From the NCBI GenBank assembly GCA_007844125.1, contig CM017561.1, forward strand, positions 18,789,513 to 18,853,512: DNA of 64,000 bases, given 5' to 3'. This DNA is from Sinonovacula constricta. Its lineage: Eukaryota; Mollusca; Bivalvia; Cardiida; Solecurtidae. Made by a program: the position numbers and the translations under genes. The notes under the pieces were generated by a model. It searched no databases. It worked only from the letters and a program-made list of their open reading frames with translations, and was not told the origin of the DNA. Each line of letters begins with the position of its first letter. Position 1 is the stretch's first letter. This document shows, one piece after another, positions 24,501-29,525 of this stretch.

Positions 24501-26353
24501 AGTCACTGCAACCCCGGATGTTAGAAATTATCCACGCAGGTCACATGGGTATTGAGAAATGTTTGGTAAGAGCAAGGGACATTATATTCTGGCCTTGCAT
24601 TTCAGCAGACATTAAGCAGATGGTTCTTAATTGCTCTGTTTGTCTAGAGCATCAAAGCTCAAATGTCAAAGAACCCCTACAGTCCCACATAATCCCACTC
24701 TACCCCTGGCAGTGTGTTGGCACAGATGTGTTTACATTGAATGGTCAAGATTATCTAATAGTCTGTGACTACTACTCCAATTACTTTGAGCTAGGCAAAT
24801 TAACCATAACAAATAGCTTGTCAGTGATAAATCACTCGACAGCAAGGTTTTCACAGCATGGGATCCCAGAGAATCTAGTATCAGATAATGCTAGCTACTA
24901 TTGCTCACAGGAGTTTCAAAACTTCATTACAGAATGGGACATTCACCATGTACGTACATCACCAAATTACCCTCAATCAAATGGTCTTGCTGAATCATGT
25001 GTCAAACGCCCAAAACACTTGCTAATGAAAGCAAAACAATCTGGTCAAAATATACAGATAGCATTGTTAGAATACCGCGCTACCCCCCTCCAATCAGGTT
25101 ATTCTCCAGCAGAATTACTTATGGGTAGGAAAATAAGGTCATTCTTGCCAGTGACACAGGATAAACTAGTTCCACGCAATATCAACCATAAACAGATCAG
25201 AGATCATTTCAAAATGCAAAAAGACAAGCAGAAACAAAAATATGACAAACACTCTAAGCCTTTAGAACCTTTGCAAATTAACCAGTCAGTAAGGTTTCAG
25301 AAACAGGATAAAGGCAAATGGAAACCAGCCACAGTCACACATATTCACGGTAACAGATCATATACAGTTACAACACCAGATGGAACATCATACAGACGCA
25401 ATAGGCGTCACATCATGAAAACAAATGAATGCATTCCTGAGGTACCAGACTTTGAATTGCAGACATTGGCGGAAGGTTACATTGGGAACCAAAGTGTTAA
25501 TTCTACTGGTCCTAAACCCTTACATCAGCAGGAACAGGACACAGCATCTCCAGTGTCTGTGAAAGTAAAGCCACCTGTTATCTATGATAACAAGCAGAAT
25601 GTTTACGTAACAAGATCCGGCCGCTGTGTTAAGCCTGTACAAAGACTGGACATCTGATCTTATCTGTGTATGTCCTGTCACAATTAATGAGGCAGACTAA
25701 CAGCTTCATGGTTGCTTGAGTTAAGTGAGAACTCTTGACTTATCAGTTAATTACTATAAAGTTGTATATTGTGTACCCTAAAACTAAAAGGGGAGATGTT
25801 CCAATATCCTATGCATATGTATGAGACCTCACTACCAATCAGAAAGGGGCCCAGACCAAATCTATTTATAGAGTATTTACCCTCACATGTACCATAGCAT
25901 CATTCTGATGGTAGAACCCCACTAGTTAACATCCTTGTTTTATCTTATTAATAAATATAGTCTTTGGACACTTTGTTGTATTTATATGGTTTTCCCCACA
26001 CCAAAACAATCATACAATCAAGAAGTGAACTAGTGCTGCTACCAAAAAACAATGTGTGCTCAGAAATTCGCGAGCTAATGCCAAAAGCAAATTACTGATT
26101 CAAAGAATAATACAGAAACTGGCCTGATGAGGCCTTAATGCACCGATGTTGCAAAAATTAACCTGGTGTCACTCAACATATGCTTATGCTTCAAAACTAA
26201 CCTTGTGAATACTGACAATGTAAAACTCACCTGGTGTCGGCCAAGAAACACTGTCGCGGTGGCCCCTTTCCCCAAACAGTCTGCATTGTTATATACAAAA
26301 GTGTTGGTGTATTTAAGGGGTCCACACTTTTCAGAAGCCCCAGCTATGTTCAT
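1578..26353 (-). CDS. TBK1: TBK1/IKK-epsilon-like kinase gene, spliced, C-terminus missing
   Basis: Eleven coding exons (listed separately) join in phase to 555 codons. Residues 28-35 are the glycine loop (GKGATATV), K50 is the ATP-binding lysine (VAIK), E67 the helix-C glutamate, H145-R146-D147 the catalytic loop (HRDIKPGN), D169-F170-G171 the metal-binding motif, and S184 in [10 protein letters not shown] lies 15 residues after the DFG aspartate, as TBK1 Ser172 does. Residues about 320-400 fit the ubiquitin-like domain and those after 410 the helical scaffold/dimerisation domain. In animals this family acts in the cytoplasm downstream of adaptors such as STING and phosphorylates IRF-type factors and autophagy receptors; that role is inferred here from family membership. 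Human TBK1 is 729 residues, so about 170 C-terminal residues are absent. The start is the ATG right at the acceptor of the first coding exon; a 5' UTR exon further right is expected but was not found. Confidence 0.92.
3015..3320. repeat. Dispersed repeat, about 2.5 units of roughly 125 bp
   Basis: The phrases 'gaactc(g/a)t(c/t)taaga', 'caaacattctga(c/t)caagtttggt' and 'ctaagatttgac' recur about 125-130 bp apart. The same phrases occur at 10525-10850. I know this as a very common interspersed bivalve repeat; within the window the two loci support each other. It lies in the intron between exons 11 and 10. Confidence 0.6.
3441..3612 (-). CDS. TBK1: TBK1-like coding exon 10 (start of scaffold domain)
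   Basis: 172 bp, residues 407-463 plus two bases. Acceptor GTTTTAG; a second acceptor 12 bases inside the exon (ATTTCCAG) keeps the frame and would drop four residues. Donor GTAAGTTT. It encodes a proline-rich link ([11 protein letters not shown]) and a long helix ([20 protein letters not shown]), where TBK1 has the first helix of the scaffold/dimerisation domain. Confidence 0.85.
3911..4062 (+). mobile_element. SINE-like element with AAC-rich tail
   Basis: It contains 'gtgactgggtgtggtatcat' and ends with 'gtctccagataactgaaata' followed by 'gggacataaacccaacaaac'. The same end occurs at 63892-63948, and the 'gtgactgggtgt' part at 17935-17985. A repeated 3' end followed by an (AAC)n-like tail is typical of SINE/LINE pairs. 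The 5' head was not delimited. Confidence 0.5.
4170..4378 (-). CDS. TBK1: TBK1-like coding exon 9 (ubiquitin-like domain)
   Basis: 209 bp, residues 337-406 plus one base. Acceptor TTCTTCTAG, donor GTAAGTGA. It encodes the second half of the ubiquitin-like domain ([20 protein letters not shown]) and a linker ending FLYDREANG. It lies 8.5 kb from exon 8 across the largest intron, which holds the 42-bp minisatellite. Confidence 0.88.
4855..4965 (+). repeat. Interspersed repeat, copy 1 of a foldback family
   Basis: Contains 'gccaaatgtaaaagtaagaa' and 'gatgagtcattta...gagcaaacccgacagttagc'. Two further copies lie at 5345-5460 (inverted) and 5645-5755 (direct). Confidence 0.6.
5345..5755. repeat. 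Imperfect inverted repeat with about 165-bp arms
   Basis: The arm at 5345-5510 is the reverse complement, at about 80% identity by eye, of 5585-5755, around a central spacer of roughly 75 bp. The outer parts correspond to the 110-bp repeat also found at 4855-4965. The structure fits a non-autonomous foldback or MITE-type element in the intron; target duplications were not identified. Confidence 0.55.
5760..8190. other. Intron sequence without recognised genes
   Basis: AT-rich intron between exons 9 and 8. The one local structure seen is a short perfect hairpin at 6263-6296 (13-bp arms ttcctacgaatt-type, 8-bp loop). Short ORFs here show no family resemblance. Confidence 0.5.
8220..10505. repeat. 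42-bp minisatellite array, about 55 units
   Basis: The unit reads roughly 'ctctaaggtcaaatcctcta' followed by 'tcaaatcctgtcttcacacc'. Most units are 42 bp, some about 38 bp where 'ctct' is lost. The left edge (8230-8390) and right edge (10000-10505) have diverged variants ('tatctatgg', 'attaaccc'), while the centre is homogeneous, as expected for expansion from within. Because 42 is divisible by three, all frames show long but meaningless ORFs on both strands. It lies in the intron between exons 9 and 8. Confidence 0.95.
10525..10850. repeat. Dispersed repeat, second copy, next to the minisatellite
   Basis: Phrases 'gttccgaactcaaccaagat', 'acattgtgatcaagttt', 'cgaactcatccaagattt' and 'tctagggtttgactt' match the repeat at 3015-3320. 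It directly abuts the end of the 42-bp array, whose core 'aaggtcaaat' resembles the reverse complement of the repeat's 'atttgacct'. Confidence 0.55.
10860..12920. other. Intron sequence with a CA/TA microsatellite
   Basis: AT-rich intron. (CA)n followed by TA-rich sequence at about 11335-11378. No coding sequence recognised. Confidence 0.5.
12921..13085 (-). CDS. TBK1: TBK1-like coding exon 8 (end of kinase, start of ubiquitin-like domain)
   Basis: 165 bp, residues 282-336 plus two bases. Acceptor TTTACAG. The donor is read as CAGACAG followed by GTTAAT; this weaker donor is chosen because its phase joins exon 9 to give TDSLAHIQ. Reading through instead gives a stop 16 codons further on. It encodes [10 protein letters not shown], the last kinase helix, and the first strands of the ubiquitin-like domain ([16 protein letters not shown]). 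Confidence 0.85.
13272..13382 (-). CDS. TBK1: TBK1-like coding exon 7 (C-lobe)
   Basis: 111 bp, residues 245-281 plus two bases of codon 282. Acceptor TTCTTTAG, donor GTATGT. It encodes [18 protein letters not shown], the TBK1-type insert between helices F and G, where vertebrate TBK1 has a similar AISGVQ..NGPIDWS stretch, and ends LPTTCRLP. Confidence 0.88.
13536..13693 (-). CDS. TBK1: TBK1-like coding exon 6 (C-lobe)
   Basis: 158 bp, residues 193-244 plus two bases. Acceptor ATGTCTAG, donor GTGAGTTT. It encodes [11 protein letters not shown], the P+1 region specific to TBK1/IKK-epsilon, then [18 protein letters not shown], the conserved helix F aspartate segment, and GRLPF. Confidence 0.92.
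14065..14155 (-). CDS. TBK1: TBK1-like coding exon 5 (DFG and activation loop)
   Basis: 91 bp, residues 162-192. It encodes [16 protein letters not shown] and [11 protein letters not shown], including DFG (D169) and the activation serine S184. Acceptor GTGATTTCAG, donor GTGAGTGG. The first 24 bases of the exon plus 16 bases of the preceding intron form the unit of a 40-bp tandem repeat lying immediately upstream in gene order (14156-14562), so ten further near-identical acceptors precede the real one. Confidence 0.93.
14132..14562. repeat. 40-bp minisatellite built from an exon-intron junction
   Basis: The motif 'atgcgctgaa' (or a one-base variant) occurs at 14151, 14191, 14231, 14271, 14311, 14351, 14391, 14431, 14471 and 14511, exactly 40 bp apart, then once more at 14539 in a shortened unit. 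The first copy is the 5' edge of kinase exon 5 read on the minus strand: each unit is 24 exon bases plus 16 intron bases with GATTTCAG. Units are nearly identical, so the expansion is recent or kept homogeneous. Confidence 0.95.
14570..16060. other. Intron sequence without recognised features
   Basis: AT-rich intron between exons 5 and 4, with a short direct duplication of 'atcgttcatattaaacata' at about 14832-14868 and a T-rich run near 15175. Nothing coding recognised. Confidence 0.5.
16069..16160. repeat. Compound microsatellite (CACG)n-(CA)n-(TA)n
   Basis: Cacg repeats pass into ca repeats and then ta repeats. Confidence 0.95.
16199..16440 (+). repeat. Two tRNA-like (SINE-head) segments in tandem
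   Basis: Both segments contain 'gtgttcttggtcaagag' (about 16208 and 16369), resembling a pol III A box. The second continues with 'ctcggttcaaaccct', a good B box, at about 16404; the first has a decayed counterpart ('gatggttcccaatttt'). This arrangement suggests tRNA-derived SINE heads rather than functional tRNAs, since no cloverleaf could be closed. Confidence 0.45.
16500..17330. repeat. MITE-like element with ACGT-rich subterminal repeats
   Basis: Short degenerate motifs of the type 'acgtagttac', 'acgtgtaagtacggttaact' crowd 16510-16820 and again 17150-17310, on both sides of a 300-bp core without them. The ends look roughly inverted ('ctacgattttgtacgtagtt' against 'gctacgactaaatgcacgta' on the other strand). 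This fits a non-autonomous DNA transposon with many subterminal transposase-binding repeats. Target duplications not resolved. Confidence 0.5.
17935..17985 (+). repeat. Tandem 'gtgactgggt' repeat, SINE-related
   Basis: About four units of roughly 11 bp ('tgactgggtg'), followed by 'ttatcgtgcc', similar to the internal part of the SINE-like element at 3911-4062. Confidence 0.5.
18514..18592. repeat. (AT)n microsatellite
   Basis: About 39 uninterrupted AT dinucleotides in the intron between exons 5 and 4. Confidence 0.98.
19012..19102 (-). CDS. TBK1: TBK1-like coding exon 4 (HRD catalytic loop)
   Basis: 91 bp, residues 132-161 plus two bases of codon 162. Acceptor CTTTCCAG, donor GTAAGTGA. It encodes [17 protein letters not shown], with catalytic aspartate D147, K149 and N152. 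This is the most diagnostic kinase motif in the gene and is complete. Confidence 0.93.
20240..20369 (-). CDS. TBK1: TBK1-like coding exon 3 (hinge region)
   Basis: 130 bp, residues 89-131 plus one base of codon 132. Acceptor TTACAG, donor GTAAGT. It encodes [16 protein letters not shown], the hinge and start of the C-lobe, then an acidic stretch ending FLLFLRNI. The sequence just upstream in gene order (20370-20470) is an AAT/ATG-rich microsatellite close to the acceptor. Confidence 0.9.
20373..20500. repeat. AAT/ATG-type microsatellite
   Basis: Imperfect 'aataat', 'catcat' and 'gatgat' runs lying beside the acceptor of kinase exon 3. The rest of this intron, to 21031, holds nothing recognised. 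Confidence 0.9.
21032..21172 (-). CDS. TBK1: TBK1-like coding exon 2 (VAIK lysine, helix C)
   Basis: 141 bp, residues 42-88, phase 0 at both ends. The acceptor is CTTTCAG before GAA ACT GGT; the donor is GAAAGAG followed by GTAGAG. It encodes GKPVAIKVF with catalytic K50, helix C with LREIELL (E67), and [11 protein letters not shown], matching the beta4-beta5 region of TBK1. The intron separating it from exon 1 is almost entirely the gypsy element. Confidence 0.92.
21251..21462 (+). repeat. 5' LTR of gypsy element
   Basis: 212 bp beginning TGTTCC and ending AAAACA, the usual TG...CA ends. A TATA-like 'tatttata' lies at 21317-21324 and a polyadenylation-type AATAAA at 21404-21409, allowing U3, R and U5 to be placed approximately. 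Confidence 0.96.
21463..21473 (+). promoter_or_regulatory. Primer binding site (tRNA-Leu)
   Basis: TGGTGTCAGAA starts right after the LTR and is complementary to the 3' end of a eukaryotic tRNA-Leu (TTCTGACACCA); it would prime minus-strand DNA synthesis. Confidence 0.85.
21481..21592 (+). repeat. Imperfect 56-bp direct duplication in the retroelement leader
   Basis: 'gaatatgttattgactacat' at 21481 recurs as 'gaatatgttactggctacat' at 21538, each followed by 'tctaaag' and 'atcattct'. The second copy ends just before the gag-pol ATG at 21599. Confidence 0.8.
21599..25657 (+). CDS. Gypsy gag-pol polyprotein (intact)
   Basis: 1352 residues from ATG 21599; eight codons of open frame precede it from a TTG, but [13 protein letters not shown] is the likely start. 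In order: a gag region of about 240 residues; two zinc knuckles (C246-C278, CxxCx3Hx4C then CxxCx4Hx4C); aspartic protease (D332, IDTGSQVN); reverse transcriptase with [18 protein letters not shown] and IVDDILVYG (D615/D616); RNase H (D763, LQTDSSRSG); integrase with HAGH...NCSVC zinc motif and catalytic D1043, D1096, E1132 (D-x35-E); and a tail with RRHIMKTNE and TRSGRCVKP. Gag and pol share one frame with no shift or stop. All catalytic residues are present, so it may be functional for copying itself by reverse transcription in cytoplasmic particles and integration. Confidence 0.97.
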   Translation: MDLTGVPIPRMDWDSTNIVEEFKKFRQHVELIFTGALSEKTEAVNVTYLLLWVGEKGREIYNTLTLSGDERKSARLICDAFQKHLQPKSNSIFSRFKFHNQKQDNDSVEAFVTRLKTLARDCSYGDEYKDELIRDQLVFGIRSDKIREKLITEGDALTLQKTIQIGQSYEYAQKQLTEMKSDSKVESVRVKTKTNWKPRPSSSAAAATTAVPTATRRRHQPTGGIRHGNQGFTDRQSNREPSAGTCQNCAGIHPKGKCPAHGRQCRLCRKWNHFASVCRSRNDIHNVDFDQSGSTPCESVFINSVETEIRNGQAFTEIGVGPKRYQVKFKIDTGSQVNILPLSVFQKVGTKGALKCSNLQLRTYNGTPLATEGTISLHCTLTHTKCKKYVEFHIVKTNSQPLLSLQTSIDFGLIQLCSVDAENVATPMSNESVIKDFPKLFQGIGNMPGECNIHLVPNFKPVVNPPRRIPVALQARCKAELAKMERLGVITKVDEPTEWVNSMVLVEKGQGNLRVCLDPTYLNKCIQRPHYPMRTLDDILPSLNGAKYFTKLDARSGYWAVKLSKESSYLTCFSTIFGRYRYLRLPFGLCMSGDEFIKRMDQCFEGLKGVVTIVDDILVYGQTREEHDSNLTAVLETALVKGIILNEDKIEVGMTEVKYFGHLLTADGLKPDPAKVAAIKDMPPPCNKSELQTILGMVNYLSRFAPNLSEVTSPLRELLSKDVEFMWGKPQIKAFDKVNDILTQPGHVLGYFDPNKPLTLQTDSSRSGLGATLLQHGKPIAYASKSLTSSQKNYAMIELECLGILFGLKRYHQWVYGRKVTVQTDHLPLVSIFRKPLFSAPARLQQMLLHMQPYDIEVKHIPGKDIPLTDTLSRKPLPETGPDLSDQTDLQVNMVMTSLPVNSKKMQEIRSETEKEERLSVLKHTIVSGWPDQKVSCPSQILDFWNYRDELTVIDGILMKGSKIVIPKSLQPRMLEIIHAGHMGIEKCLVRARDIIFWPCISADIKQMVLNCSVCLEHQSSNVKEPLQSHIIPLYPWQCVGTDVFTLNGQDYLIVCDYYSNYFELGKLTITNSLSVINHSTARFSQHGIPENLVSDNASYYCSQEFQNFITEWDIHHVRTSPNYPQSNGLAESCVKRPKHLLMKAKQSGQNIQIALLEYRATPLQSGYSPAELLMGRKIRSFLPVTQDKLVPRNINHKQIRDHFKMQKDKQKQKYDKHSKPLEPLQINQSVRFQKQDKGKWKPATVTHIHGNRSYTVTTPDGTSYRRNRRHIMKTNECIPEVPDFELQTLAEGYIGNQSVNSTGPKPLHQQEQDTASPVSVKVKPPVIYDNKQNVYVTRSGRCVKPVQRLDI
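25786..25796 (+). promoter_or_regulatory. Polypurine tract
   Basis: AAAAGGGGAGA immediately before the 3' LTR, the expected primer for plus-strand DNA synthesis. Confidence 0.9.
25797..26008 (+). repeat. 3' LTR of gypsy element
   Basis: 212 bp, no difference found from the 5' LTR on reading both side by side. Confidence 0.96.
26231..26353 (-). CDS. TBK1: TBK1-like coding exon 1 (start codon, glycine loop)
   Basis: 123 bp, residues 1-41. The minus strand reads a pyrimidine tract and TTGCAG directly before ATG AAC ATA GCT, so the start codon is the first codon of an internal exon. The exon ends GGC CGA CAC CAG followed by the strong donor GTGAGT, phase 0. It carries the nucleotide-binding glycine loop [13 protein letters not shown], very close to the GQGAT-type loop of TBK1. 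Confidence 0.9.
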
Positions 26354-28200
26354 CTGCAACAAAAAAGAGGAACACATACTTAGACATTGGCGTTAGTGTA
26401 TTGTTTTTGTAACCAGACAAAATTGTTGTGACTGACATGTATACGTGTGTGACTAAATGGGTTGGCATATAGTGCTAACCCTAAGTTCATGTGTTCATAT
26501 GAAAATGCTCAATTTTCGTTGACGAAAATTTCCAGCAGATAATTTCTTTAATCTCACTTATTGCTGGACAATAATTGCAATATACTTAAAATCATCCTTA
26601 AAATTGACTGAAAAAACCCCCCACAGTGGTGAGTTTAATTCAGCACATATTTCTGGATTTCAGCCTGCATAAGTGCCTATATCACATGGAAACTATCTCT
26701 AGGACTTCGAAAGCTAATTAATGAATCTGTAATAATCTGTCTTGGTAAATCATTTCACACGTGGATATACCATAATTCTATATCTCAATCAGGTATTATA
26801 CTATATGTTTACCTATTTACCGAAACAACCGGACTAATCCCTATATAAGATAAATTTACCGAAATGGTCATTTACGGAAGTGACCGTAAACCCGAAACGT
26901 CTAGGGTATGAAATAGCTGGTACGGGTCTATTGGACCCCACGACTATTCAACCCCTACCTGTTTCAGGCGACAATTCAACCCCTCGACTATTCGACCCCA
27001 GCTGAAAAAGTTTAGGCAACTATTCGATCCCAATATAGTTATATGGCTGCATGCTGATTAGAACAGAACAGTTCTGTTGTTTAATGTTTTTTGTGTTTTA
27101 TATGGTATGTTATTTGACTATGATATGATAATAATACATATAAATGTCAGGATTGGTGTTTCTTTTTCGTTTCTTCCATCTTTACTGATAATATAGTACA
27201 CAATACCCAACTATTAAAAAACAACAACTTTGGCAGCAATATGAAATTTAATCTGTGTGACAAAATGATGTTTGTATAGAATTGTATTTTGAGATTTTTT
27301 TAAATTGTGTGTAATATTTATTAAAAATATTATTTAGAATAGAATTATGTAAATGAAATGTTAGGATGACGTGAATATTATCAAAATTCGATAAAATGGA
27401 ACAAGTGAACACAACAGAACAGATCTGTATTCCTTCCAGGTATACAAAGTATACTACATGGAGAACTATATACAATAAGGAGGCAGGAAAAGTAACTAGA
27501 GGTTCCGGTGGATGGGGTGACGTAGTACCAAAGAGTGATAAATACTAAACACTAAATAACTCATTCTCCTTCTGCCTCCGTTATGCATCTATTACTAAGC
27601 AAACTCGAACTTTCCCGCTCTTCTTTATATAAGCCGTACTCATTCCTCGTCCTAACTTTTGATTAAAATTTCCTCTTTTCATAATTGAAGCATTGTACCA
27701 TTTTATTCTCACCGTGTGTATTGGTTGCCTGTTGACACTAACACCTTTCGTGTATACTGAATGCCTATTGTTACAAACACCTCACTTACGCTGTCTAAAT
27801 CTTGAGCACAAAGTGTGTTCCCCCTCCTTACTCTGGGGCCTGTAACTTCTTTCATCTCCTCCCTGTCTGTCTGCTCCCTCCTCTTTACTCTGTCTTTTCT
27901 TAACCCATTTTGTATTCAAATACATTATTCTTTTTGGACCGGAACTTACAGTTATGTATCAATATTGGAATGATTTAACTTGCCTCATGTTGTACAATGT
28001 TGTACCTGACACGTAATAAATGTATTGTCTGTCTGTCTGATAATCTGTGTGCAATTGAATATATTGGTTTGATAACTTAATCTTATATTGGGATTATTAA
28101 TGTTTCGATTAAGTATAACTAGGTTAATAGTGTTGTGATGTTGTGTGGAGTGTGGCATATTCACAAAAGCACGGAGTCTCTTGTGATACATGTGAGAGAT
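26354..28200. other. Upstream region of the kinase gene, no exon recognised
   Basis: Immediately right of coding exon 1 is its acceptor; a 5' UTR exon and promoter should lie further right but could not be placed. At 26930-27040 several copies of 'cgactattcgacccc'-like motifs occur, with inverted counterparts at 28625-28660. A CT-rich stretch lies at 27560-27900. Confidence 0.45.
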
Positions 28201-28660
28201 GACAGCACAGGTTCTGTGGTATAGGTATGGGATTAACCCGCTAAATTTAATAAAGCGCAAAATACATTTTTACAACAAGATTGATTCCAATAGATTTTTT
28301 CATAAATTTACACGTTTTATTTTATAGAGGGGATACAGAGATCCATTTTCTATGCAGCATATGCATGTTATATATAACAAAGAATTAACCTATACAATTC
28401 TAATACAAGTTACAATTAATTAAAAAGAGTGTTAAAAGAAGAAACCTATTTTTCACTTTCACACGCCTTTTATTTCAATCCCCTACCCATCACAATCGTA
28501 AGCCCCCAGTAACTATTGTATCACAAATACACTCAATAACGAAACTTATATCATGACACAGCATTAACCATACTTTACAAACAATAAAATGCAAAGATAA
28601 TATACTATTACGCTAACATTTTACTAGGGGTCGAATAGGTCTTGGGGGCGAATAGTCGCT
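26930..28660. repeat. Region bounded by inverted 'CGACTATTCGACCCC' motifs
   Basis: 'ccccacgactattcaacccc', 'ctcgactattcgacccc' and 'caactattcgatccc' on the left are mirrored by 'ggggtcgaataggtc' and 'gggggcgaatagtcgct' on the right, on the opposite strand. This could be the two ends of one inserted element of about 1.7 kb, now decayed. No coding capacity seen. Confidence 0.35.
28205..28399 (+). repeat. 195-bp dispersed repeat, copy 1
   Basis: Starts 'gcacaggttctgtggtatag' and ends 'aattaacctatacaatt'. It matches 32304-32498 over its whole length with about one or two differences ('ttaataaa' against 'ttattaaa'). Confidence 0.9.
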
Positions 28661-28765
28661 AAGTCCGAACTAGCTGGCTCCCTAGCTAGTCTGGATTTCC
28701 TGCCCTTTGTCTATGTTTACAATAGAAGCTGGGAACCAGACTAGCTCCCTAGCGAGCCAATCTCC
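28660..28765. repeat. Inverted repeat 'ggctccctagctagtctgg'
   Basis: The phrase at about 28676 is answered by 'ccagactagctccctagcga' at 28736-28755 on the other strand, with about 40 bp between arms. Confidence 0.6.
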
Positions 28766-29254
28766 CATGCAGAGTTGTCGTTCGTTCCTCTCTCAGACAT
28801 GTATGAGCCGATGGTAGAGAGTGCTAGCGATCATTACCTTAAGTTCTTAACTGAAGTTGACGAAATCATGGCAAAATATTATACACAACGAGAAATTAAA
28901 TAACGTATCATTTACCTAATAATTATATATTTATCTTCTGTCCTTTTTTACAAGTCAGATATATATCCACACTGTAAGAACCACACACCACAAAATTAAT
29001 ACTCCTCGTTTTCGCTTTGTTCTAACCGTTCGTTTACGGCCACTCCCCTCATGAATATTTATATCAAACAGCGAACGGAAGACGATTACAGTTTAGAGAG
29101 TTTGCAACATGGAGGGTGCTAAAGAACATCCGGTATATGGAGGTGGGCGGTACCTTATTGACCAATCTCCTCACAGCGATTACGTCACGCGTTGCTACTG
29201 CAATGTACTGTCGAAATTACGAAATCTCGCGCAATCTCGCTTTGCGAGATTTGA

Positions 29255-29286
29255 GGGGGGGGGGGGGGAGGGGGGGGGGGGGGGGG
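29255..29286 (+). repeat. Poly-G tract
   Basis: Thirty-one G residues and one A in 32 bases, preceded by the small palindrome 'aatctcgctttgcgagatt'. Confidence 0.95.
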
Positions 29287-29378
29287 TCAAAGTGAATAAA
29301 AATGATACACCAAATCATCAGAACTTGTATTTATATGTTTTAAATGAATTTTACTCGCTTAGATAATTTTTCTTTGCT

Positions 29379-29525
29379 ATGGGACAGAACGATTTCTGCT
29401 GTGCTGAAGGTTGTAACCACGAGAGATCTCGAGGTGCCACATGCAGTTTTTACAAGATTCCTAACGATAAAAAGCTCAGACCTGCGTGTCTGACTAATTG
29501 GAGAAATGGATACGTTGTCATTTAG
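29379..29525 (+). pseudogene. THAP-like zinc finger fragment
   Basis: 48 codons from ATG: the N-terminus MGQNDFCCAEGCNHER, then SFYKIPND and LTNWRN. Cysteines near residues 7-12, the SFYKIP motif and the tryptophan at 41 are placed as in the first half of a THAP (C2CH) DNA-binding domain, found in host factors and P-element-type transposases. The closing C-x2-H half is absent: the frame ends at TAG after GYVVI. It may be the first exon of a gene whose next exon was not found, or a transposon relic. Confidence 0.5.

Larger units (their letters stand above)
21246..26013 (+). mobile_element. Complete Ty3/gypsy LTR retrotransposon (Mag/Steamer-like)
   Basis: The element (21251-26008, 4758 bp) is flanked by the 5-bp target duplication ATCAT at 21246-21250 and 26009-26013. 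It has two 212-bp LTRs that look identical base for base, a tRNA-Leu primer site, one gag-pol frame and a polypurine tract. Identical LTRs and an open reading frame mean recent insertion. It sits in antisense orientation in the intron between kinase exons 1 and 2; removing it leaves an intron of about 295 bp. The double zinc knuckle, Leu primer and C-terminal TRSGR motif suggest the Mag lineage that includes clam Steamer; the lineage call is inference. Confidence 0.95.

Noticed and set aside
26166..26396. Plus-strand 76-codon ORF
   Set aside because: Antisense shadow of kinase exon 1 and its flanks.
29109..29366. 85-codon ORF with a glycine run
   Set aside because: The glycines come from the poly-G tract; the rest matches no family, and the ATG context alone is not enough.
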